Source of the DNA: Agrocybe praecox | Taxonomy: Eukaryota > Basidiomycota > Agaricomycetes > Agaricales > Agrocybaceae | DNA: 64,000 nucleotides | Assembly (NCBI GenBank): GCA_964017145.1 | Contig: OZ024852.1 | Coordinates: 186,001 to 250,000, forward strand | Direction of reading: 5' to 3' | In this document: positions 57,001 through 64,000 of the stretch, piece after piece | How positions within the stretch are numbered: position 1 is the first letter of the stretch | Layout of the letters: each line of letters starts with the position of its first letter | The notes under the pieces: generated by a model | Database searches by the model: none | What the model saw: only the letters and a program-made list of their open reading frames with translations | What the model was told of the DNA's origin: nothing | Position numbers and translations under genes: made by a program

Positions 57001-60000
57001 TACTCCTACCACAGCCAATTGGGCTATGCCATCCACTGTCTCGTTCGCTGGTCTCGGAGAAGACGAGCACTCACTACCTACTACACGAGAGATCGAGGAG
57101 CTTGCTGTCCTCGAAGCTTTGATTGCATCCACGCAGAAGAAAGTCGACGACACTAAAAAGCGAGTTCAAGCATCAAAGAGCAGCAACGGACCAACAACAC
57201 GTAGCATGGCCAGGCAGGATGCACGAAACGACAAACCAAGTGCGAACACCAAGCCACCCGCCAACAATGCGCCGTCTCAACCTCAGTTCAAGTACAGCAC
57301 ACCTATTGAAGACTCAAAACTCGTCAATTCCGTTGTAGATCGCGCACTGGAGGGTTCCATCACTATTACCAACCGAGAACTGTTCGCCGTCGCTCCAGAT
57401 GTACGCAAACACGTTAAGGAACTCATAACCACCAAGCGAACGCCTACCACTGGAAGCCCTGCTGTCATGATGCATTCCGAGCCGCAATCCGAATCAACTG
57501 TCGATGTACTCATGGCCGGTCTACCAGTACGCGAAGACGGACTTATCACAGCAAACCATACCGAAGAACTTCGAGCTATTGATGTAATTGTCAATGGAGA
57601 TATCAAGGTCGAAGGTGTATGCGACGACGGCTCTCAGATTGTAGGTGTCAGGAAAGACATATGGGAAAAGCTCGGTCTCCCTGTACGCTCGGACCATGTC
57701 ATGCTCATCGAATCGGCTCATGAGACCAAGGAACGCACAATCGGCTTACTCAAGGACCTTAGGATTACCATTGGAGGTTACGATTTCTACGTACAAGCTC
57801 AAGTCGTCGAAAATGCACCTTACGAAATGCTGCTCGGTCTCCCTCTCTTGACCTACACAGGAGCCAACATCCAATACTACACTAATGGAGACGCACACCT
57901 GACACTCAATGATCCAAATACCTCTGCAGTTATAACCGTCCCAACTCGTCCCCGCACTCGCAAGCAACCAAACGAAGACAAATCGCGCACTTCGGGTTTT
58001 TAGGTGTCGATGAGTCGAATAAAATTCGAGGAGACAGTAACCGTCTCCATGATACGCAACCATGTAACCTACCCTCCAATAATACATCACTTTTGAACCC
58101 TTATATTTATTCTGAAACGCAAACCTATCAATCCTATGCATACAAGAAGGTCGCCAACCGAATTAAACCAGTGGCAACAACATTACCAGAACATTTCCGC
58201 ACAGTGCGACGTATACCCAGCGATCCGCTCGCTGATCTACCAATTTTACCAACTCACCCACCAGAATTCGAGCCTGGACAACGATATACCCAGGAACGAA
58301 AAGAAAACATGCCAGTAAACGTCGACGGATTTCTATGGCCAGAAGAAGAGAAGTTAGTACACCACATACTCAAGATACATGAAACGGCATTTGCATGGAC
58401 GGAAGCGGAAAAGGGCAAGTTTTCTGACGAATACTTTGACCCAGTGGTCATACCTACGGTCGAGCACATCCCCTGGGTGCTTCGAAATATACCTATACCT
58501 CCAGGACTGTACGACAAAATCGTTGAAGTCATCAAGGCTAAAATCGAGTCAGGAATCTACGAACATTCGGACTCGTCATATCGATCACGTTGGTTTTGGG
58601 TATTCAAGAAGGACGGCACTTCAATACGCATCGTACACGATCTACAGCCACTTAACGCTGTCACCATCAAGAACAGTGCGCTTCCGCCTAACATGGAACA
58701 GTACGCAGAATCGTTTGGTGCACGCGGATGCTATGCGATCTTCGACCTATTTGTTGGCTTTGACCAGCGTGCATTGGCAGCTCAATCTCGCGATCTCACG
58801 ACATTTCAAACACCCCTTGGTACCTTCCGACTTACATCTATCCCTATGGGCTACACCAACTCGATGCAGATCCAGCATGGCGATACAACATTTCTTCTAC
58901 AAGACGAGATCCCCCACGTGACAATTCCCTTTGTAGACGACATCCCAGTGAAAGGTCCATCTACAAGATATGAGACTACAGACGGTGGATACGAAACACT
59001 TTCTGAGAACCCTGGAATCCGACGCTTTGTATGGGAGCACCTACAGAATGTCAACCGTGTTATTCAACGAATTAAACATGCAGGAGGAACATTCTCGGGA
59101 CTGAAATCACATCTCTGTGTACCATCAGCTATTATTGTTGGTCACCGTTGCACGTACGAAGGTCGCATACCCGACGAGAAGCGTTTACAGAAGATCGTCG
59201 ACTGGCCAATTCCTAAAACACTCTCGGAAGTCCGTGGATTTCTTGGAACGCTAGGCACCATCCGTATATTCATCGAGAATTACGCCATGCACTCAAAACC
59301 GCTGGTTCAACTCACGAAGAAGGACATAGAATTTGAGTTCGGTCCAGAACAGCTGTTATCAATGCAGAAGCTCATCCATCTCGCTCAAACCTGTCCAGCA
59401 ATTCGTCCACTAGACTATTCATCATTAAACGAAGTCATCCTTGCTGTAGATTCGTCTTGGATGGCTGTGGGATTTATTCTCTCGCAGATAGGGGATGATA
59501 ATCGACGTTATCCATCGCGTTTTGGATCCATCACATGGAACGACCGAGAACAACGATATTCACAAGCCAAAATCGAGCTTTACGGACTCTTCCGTGCCCT
59601 AAAGGCTATACGTGTCTATATTGTTGGAGTCAAGAATCTAACCGTTGAAGTCGACGCCAAATACATTAAGGGCATGATTAACAATCCAGACATTCAGCCA
59701 AGTGCCACTATCAACCGTTGGATAGCTGGTATTCTTCTCTTCGACTTCAAACTTCGTCACGTACCAGGAAAAGATCATGCGCCAGCAGACGGACTCTCAC
59801 GACGCCCTCGATCACCAGAAGATCCTCAGGAGGACGATGATTACGATGAATGGATCGACAATGCATATTCATTCGCAATCGAGTTCATGAACTGGGAACC
59901 TCAAACCGAGGTATCTACACGAAACACAGAAGACCTATCACACATCTATCTCGCACCCGAACCTCGTCGAAACGGTTATACTTCGCCCTCTGTCCTTGTC

Positions 60001-63000
60001 AGTTCGTTTATAAACGAGTCAGTCTCCATTCCACGATCGGAGAAAGCCAATCAAAGGGAACAGCAGCTCCATTCTATCAAAGAGTTTTTACTCGACCCTA
60101 ACCGACCTACGAACCTATCTGACAAGGATTTCAAACGCCTCATTCGATCCGCTTCCGAATTCTTTATTCAAGATAATCAGCTATGGCGAAAAGATCGTCA
60201 AGGAAAGCACAAGCTCGTTATAGCACCGGAGAAGCGTCTACATCTCATTAAGCAGGCTCATGACGACCTCGGACACAAAGGCATTTTTACGGTTCGCCTC
60301 AGACTTCTGGAGAGATTTTGGTGGCCATATCTCGATCACGATGTCAAGTGGTACATCAAGACATGTCATGAATGTCAGCTTCGACTACTCCGCAAGATTC
60401 AAATTCCACACACGGTTCCGACGCCCGCTGGCTTATTTAGGAAGGTCTACATCGACACTATGCTCATGCCGAAAGCCCAAGGATACCGATATATTCTACA
60501 CGCTCGATGCTCGCTCTCATCTTACCCTGAGTGGGATATGATTCGCAATGAAAACACCAAAGCAATCGTCGCATTCCTACTAAAGATATTGTGTAGATGG
60601 GGTGCTATTGAAGTACTCGTTACGGACAACGCTCCTCAGTATGTCGAAGCTGCAGAGTACATTGCTCAGCACTATCATTTCCACCATATCCGCATATCTC
60701 CCTATAACTCTCGTGCACAAGGACCAATCGAACGACGACATTTTGATGTACGTGAAGCCATTATCAAGGCGTGTGACGGTGATGAGTCAAAGTGGCCACG
60801 GGTTGTGCATTGTGTCTTCTGGGCTGAACGAGTTACGATTCAAAAATCCACAGGTTACTCACCTTACTATCTCGCACACGGCGTCGAACCCCTACTCCCA
60901 TTTGATCTCGCAGAAGCTACCTATCTTGCCCCAACTATCGACAAAATTATGTCAACCGAGGATCTAATTGCCACTCGAGCGAAGATGCTCCTCAAGCGAT
61001 CCGAAGACTTACAGCGAGTTCGAGAGCTTGTTACGAAGTCCAGATGGGAAGCAGTCAAGCAGCTCGAGAAGGTTCATGCCAATCAAATCCACGACTTCGA
61101 TTTCAAGCCAGGAACACTTGTACTCGTCAAAAACTCACGATTCGACAAGGGGCTCACGAACAAGACCAAACCACGTTACCTGGGACCCATGCTCGTTATC
61201 CGACGAACAACAGGTGGCTCATACATCCTAGGAGAGCTCGATGGATCGATATCAAAGCTACGCTTCGCTGCATTTCGTCTCATTCCATACTATCCTCGCA
61301 ACATTCGCGCTGTGCCTGTGGAGAAGCTAACTCACCTTACTGATGATCAACTGGAAGAATTCACACACGACTCGGGAAACTCTCTGGATCTCGACGGCCA
61401 TGATGATCTGGACGACCCAACTAACAACTAAATTCAACCACACATGTACTACACCAAGTCTAATGCTCTAAAAATCTACCACAGCTCCATTCTCGCCTTC
61501 CAACGGAGGGATATCATCATCGTCATCGACAACCACTGGGCGCCAGTTATACATGTCAGCAAGCATGCGCTCTCTAGCTTCCCTTTCCCTCAGTTCGTCA
61601 GCATACCACTCCGGAATATCGAATACACGAAGTTCTCCAGCACTCAAGAGACGGTGAACGCTCTGGATTGCATCTGCAAGGGTACAGTTCGGAATCAGAG
61701 ATTCGCGCGATCCCTCTTCGATGGCTCGTTTCAACATGAGTATCTCGGCATCATCGAAAAAGTAGCCAACTCCGATCGCCTTGCTAGCGGCACTAGTACG
61801 AACGAGCTCACGCTGTAGGATCACGAAGGTCAGAAGACACACAGACACAAAGAAGATATTTCAACATACCAGGGTGCGCGCCAGGCTTGAAAAATTCAAC
61901 ACGTTGAGGAAACGAGTGTGCGGATTGACAACAGCTGTGGCGTAAGCCAGGACATGCGACTTGGTTGCAGAGAACTGCTCGGTCACGCAGTATTGGATGC
62001 GATAATAGTCTCGGTGGGATAGAGTGAGGTGATGGTCAGGCATGTTGGGCAACAGGAGAGAAAATTTTGCTGGGTACTGCTGACACGGAGGTCAGCATTT
62101 ATAGTCCCCGGGAGGTGTGGGGAGCCCACCAGGTCTACGGCCGAAAAGCACAAAGAACGACTCCATTCGACAAGTACACAATGTGCCGGAACCATGCCGT
62201 GATCGCATCAATTTTGCAAACTCCGAAACGGACTTCATCAAAATTTGACCTCATTGTTCGAAGACCATCCATTGACGACCCGACGGCACTCTCTTGTTCC
62301 ATTTTTCAACATTCATAATTTACCTAGCAATGGAATTACCTCCGATTCACCCTTACACAAACCAGAACGACGTCATATTCGAATGCCACTTCACTTCCGA
62401 CGCTTAGCAACAACCAATCGGCAATATTTCAAAATTTCTCTTTGTATGTGCCATGCAATTCTTCCTTTTTTATACATATTCCCTTTCATGTTTAGACTCG
62501 TTTCTTTCCATTCATAATATCGCTTCCTTCCACCCTGTTAATATCCTATGTACTCGCCATCGTCTCGTTGTTCCCATCACCTTTCATCTCTTTTTTTACA
62601 AATCATTTCCTTCCTTCGTAGCATCCCTCCTGCCTACGCTGTGGGCGTGCTCAGATACCCAACTCGTCTCGCTTTATCGTCCCACTTCATTTATTTTCAC
62701 AAAACTCGAACCACCTTTTGATTTGTAGACAGACAAACTTAGTATAAATACATAGATATTTTGTCTGTAGAATCTCTAGTCAAATACACGACCCTTTTTC
62801 TCTCTCATCTTGCTAAGACGTCGAGCACACGTAACGCCAACGTCTACGCTATCAAAAACGCCACGAAACGTGCATTGCTCGCTGTCCAAAACGATCGTAT
62901 CATCGTTCGGACCTCTACTCTCTTGGTACACCTCTCACAACCTTTCTCATTCTATCACCGTCACGGTTTGGACCCCTGAGACGATTCCGACTCGTCTCAA

Positions 63001-63875
63001 ACCTTTATTCGAACTCAAACGACTTTCGATCGTTTCAAGACACAGACTGGTCAGAGTGGGAAATTTCACAGGTAACGAATTCGAGTTGCCCACCGTTAAT
63101 ATAACGAAACACAAACTCTTTTAGGCTTTCTTTTCCAAGCGACCGAGCGAGATTATAAGGAGTGACTCCGCCCATGTTGAATTCGTCGAGACACATCATA
63201 ATGTGTTTTGAAGCCTTTATGCTGATACCTCCTCCATACCATGCATTAAGACGATTGAGGAAAAGTTCTCCTGAGACGAAGTCTACCTGGTATAATGAGT
63301 TGAATCATGATCTTCCATCAGCTATTTAAAAAGAATACCTTCGCTCCTACAAAATCTTTCCAGAATTCCACTGCACTCCCATCGTCCAGGGAAACTAAAG
63401 TGTCAGTCGATTCGACGAAGTTGGTGGCGATGAGCTGCGCAGCGGGCTGTGGTTTTTCTATAACCGCCTTCTTCAGTGCAAGGTCCCGGAAGTATCCAAC
63501 TACGGAGAGTGAAGTGAGAAGAATAAGAAGTTGTCGCTGAAGTTGTCTTTCATCTTCCTGTAACTGCTGGATAAGTGTGCTTGGTTTGAGGAATGATATC
63601 ACTTTATTGAATTTCTTGAATTTCCACACTATCATATGTTCTCGAGTCCTCTCCAAAATGTCTCCGACACTCCGAATTGATTGAGAGAGTTGCAGTGCTC
63701 CTGTCTCTTCTAAATCCAGGCCCTCCAAAGTAAACGGTTCCAAGATATCGCGAATTTGGACAATGATAGAGGATATTTCGAGTATTATTGCCTCCCTTTG
63801 CGCCAGCTCATCTATCCAAATTGTGATTGCTTTGCACAAGGCATACACAGTGGTCGCGACAGATATCACGTCCAT
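54099..63875 (-). CDS. Four-helix/receiver-like fusion, paralogue with retrotransposon in intron 2
   Basis: Minus-strand exons 63875-63339, 63286-63094, 54675-54478 and 54412-54099 join in frame to 413 residues. They match the 28905-30384 protein exon by exon, with identical phases. N-terminus MDVISVATTVYALCKAITIW; helical VGDILERTREHMIVWKFKK and LLILLTSLSVVGYF; middle FNMGGVTPYNLARSL; receiver-like LVIWVDDNP, VRFISDNAR, APVLIYCGTS and YISNL; end FGGY. Intron 2 is 8,418 bp because a complete Ty3-type element sits in it in opposite orientation; without it the intron is 60 nt. All exons are undamaged, so the gene may be newly silenced or still spliced at low efficiency. Fold and role are inferred as for the paralogue. 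Confidence 0.7.
54684..55605 (+). repeat. 5' LTR
   Basis: 922 bp, begins TGTGGGGAGCCCACC (itself a small palindrome) and ends TTTCA. Contains a TATAAATA promoter element at 55311. Same as the 3' LTR. Confidence 0.95.
55311..55318 (+). promoter_or_regulatory. LTR TATA box
   Basis: TATAAATA within the 5' LTR, about 295 bp before its end. Its position implies that transcription starts at roughly 55340; this start is inferred. Confidence 0.5.
55608..55625 (+). other. Primer-binding site
   Basis: Two bases after the 5' LTR begins TGGAGCCCACCGCGAGG. The leading TGG is complementary to the CCA end of a tRNA. It does not match the initiator Met tRNA, nor the Ala and Ile tRNAs of this window. The primer tRNA is not identified. 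Confidence 0.7.
55928..58003 (+). CDS. gag: Gag-protease polyprotein of the Ty3 element
   Basis: 691 residues in one frame. The capsid-like helical region (residues about 15-210) is followed by a CCHC zinc knuckle at about 279-292 (CLFCSDESHYFNSC; spacing 2-4-4). Then come a Thr/Asn-rich linker and a retroviral-type aspartic protease near residues 540-660 with CDDGSQ as the probable catalytic site and EMLLGLPLL as the second flap/core motif. It ends SGF before TAG at 58001. The last bases before the stop form a consensus -1 frameshift heptamer leading into pol. Confidence 0.92.
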   Translation: MSAPSTTGTMPSRNHSSAPKFDGKASNLMLFLNDVENLATMNSLSPKQTVEWAIRYCPAENYELWNSLDSAKGADWAAFKTELCSYYPGSAGDRRYSVANLELLVEKQAGSPITTSDQFGLYYRSFTTVSRYLIDKSKLTDREVSTLFIRGFDFSFRSQVRAQLRAENPKHHSDDPYTLKQISDAALFLLSCNSDDVTSEVGPIIPSFTTPTIKREVVDASNLSNIYQASNFNANAIVSELIKQLNLQPGSVMNASATSQNVQSSPMTNFIPRNRTNGCLFCSDESHYFNSCPKVAEYIQRGLCSRNNDNFIILPNGQRITPRLSPGRNIMERIDNWHRSNPSNATTVSSNFVGATTITPTTANWAMPSTVSFAGLGEDEHSLPTTREIEELAVLEALIASTQKKVDDTKKRVQASKSSNGPTTRSMARQDARNDKPSANTKPPANNAPSQPQFKYSTPIEDSKLVNSVVDRALEGSITITNRELFAVAPDVRKHVKELITTKRTPTTGSPAVMMHSEPQSESTVDVLMAGLPVREDGLITANHTEELRAIDVIVNGDIKVEGVCDDGSQIVGVRKDIWEKLGLPVRSDHVMLIESAHETKERTIGLLKDLRITIGGYDFYVQAQVVENAPYEMLLGLPLLTYTGANIQYYTNGDAHLTLNDPNTSAVITVPTRPRTRKQPNEDKSRTSGF
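57994..58000 (+). promoter_or_regulatory. -1 ribosomal frameshift heptamer G GGT TTT
   Basis: GGGTTTT read as G-GGT-TTT in the gag frame fits X-XXY-YYZ and sits directly before the gag stop TAG. The -1 frame is pol and is open from 57913 onward. A perfect 6-bp hairpin (GGAGAC/GTCTCC) follows at 58030-58048, farther away than usual. Confidence 0.75.
57995..61431 (+). CDS. pol: Pol polyprotein: reverse transcriptase, RNase H, integrase
   Basis: An open frame in the -1 register relative to gag, without an ATG near the gag end; the first Met codon is at 58093. Reverse transcriptase shows the palm motifs FDLFVGFDQ and IPFVDDIPV (the catalytic DD near residue 280 counted from 58093). RNase H follows with LAVDSSWMAVGF. 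Integrase has the HHCC finger (HDDLGHK..KTCHECQ), then the D,D-35-E core YIDTMLM, VTDNAPQY and GPIERRHFD, and a C-terminal GPMLVIRRTTGGSYIL module (GPY/F-like). No chromodomain is visible. All catalytic residues are present, so the enzyme set looks functional. Expression is probably by frameshifting at 57994-58000. Confidence 0.93.
61468..62043 (-). CDS. Antisense accessory gene inside the retrotransposon
   Basis: Between pol and the 3' LTR, on the opposite strand. Exon 62043-61870 starts MPDHHLTLSHRDYYRIQYCV. A 57-nt intron with clear GTATGT donor and CTACAG acceptor joins it to exon 61812-61468. The two give 172 residues without a stop. The protein is polar, mostly helical by eye, with a Glu/Arg-rich helix (ADELREREARERMLADMYNW) and an acidic end (VVVDDDDDIPPLEGE). 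No known domain is recognised. It ends 37 bp from the pol stop. It shares no feature with gag or pol and could be a captured host gene or an element-specific regulator. Confidence 0.7.
62110..62115 (+). other. Polypurine tract
   Basis: GGGAGG directly before the 3' LTR, the usual place of the plus-strand primer. It is short. Confidence 0.6.
62116..63037 (+). repeat. 3' LTR
   Basis: 922 bp; no difference from the 5' LTR noticed. It ends TTTCA and is followed by the AGAC target duplication. Confidence 0.95.
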
Positions 63876-64000
63876 CGGAGCGTTAACAGGAGGTGAAGGA
63901 CAAGAGGAAAATCAATCTTCGATACCTAATCTCCTCCCACTTTTAAATAGAGAAAGCTGTGAGATCATGTACACGGGGGGGCTGTACACTGTCATATCCA

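Larger units (their letters stand above)
54684..63037 (+). mobile_element. Complete Ty3-type LTR retrotransposon
   Basis: 8,354 bp with 922-bp LTRs (TGTGG...TTTCA), a 4-bp target duplication AGAC (54680-54683 and 63038-63041), primer-binding site, gag-protease frame, pol frame in the order reverse transcriptase, RNase H, integrase (the Ty3/Gypsy order), a purine tract, and an extra antisense gene. No difference between the LTRs was noticed by eye, so insertion is recent. It lies antisense within an intron of the four-helix/receiver gene. Confidence 0.95.

Overview
The window reads as nuclear DNA of a mushroom-forming basidiomycete (Agaricomycetes). Genes are split by many 48-65 nt GT-AG introns and sometimes by very small exons. 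The gene families are typical of that class: DUF6533-type membrane proteins, 7-TM DUF6533/6534-like proteins, DUF6593, a class I-type hydrophobin, single-pass 'linker-TM-tail' proteins, and short NACHT proteins. Functions are called from recognised motifs and hand splicing only; no database search was possible. One 200-base run of N marks an assembly gap.

Layout. 1-11 kb: the 3' part of a single-pass membrane protein, two 7-TM genes on the minus strand, and a secreted six-hairpin glycosidase-like enzyme with 5-nt and 14-nt microexons. There are also two tRNA-Ala(AGC) genes, one of them split inside its intron by a TA-flanked transposon. 11-20 kb: gene-poor, with a minisatellite beside the gap, other tandem repeats, two TIR elements with 3-bp target duplications, a DUF6593 gene, and decayed genes. 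20-28.7 kb: an HSP70 pseudogene, a hydrophobin, a PA-domain membrane protein, a second single-pass membrane protein, phosphoglycerate mutase (iPGM), and a protein made of two internal repeats. 28.9-30.4 kb: a gene joining a four-helix (HeLo/MLKL-like) N-terminus to a receiver-like C-terminus. 31.7-40.3 kb: tandemly duplicated pairs of a Gly/Met-rich protein and a DUF6533 membrane protein, with the later Gly/Met copies broken. 40.5-51.5 kb: two tandem NACHT (NLR-like) genes bracketed by two paralogous Arg/Ser/His-rich disordered proteins. 52-53.6 kb: two identical tRNA-Ile(AAU) genes and a reductase pseudogene. 54.1-63.9 kb: a second four-helix/receiver gene whose 60-nt second intron holds an intact 8,354-bp Ty3-type LTR retrotransposon in opposite orientation.

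How the parts relate. The two NACHT genes and the two four-helix/receiver genes look like intracellular signalling or cell-death proteins, so the right half may be a fungal innate-immunity or incompatibility neighbourhood; this is inference. The retrotransposon looks young, since no difference was noticed between its LTRs. It has a consensus -1 frameshift heptamer directly before the gag stop, and it carries a spliced antisense gene between pol and the 3' LTR.
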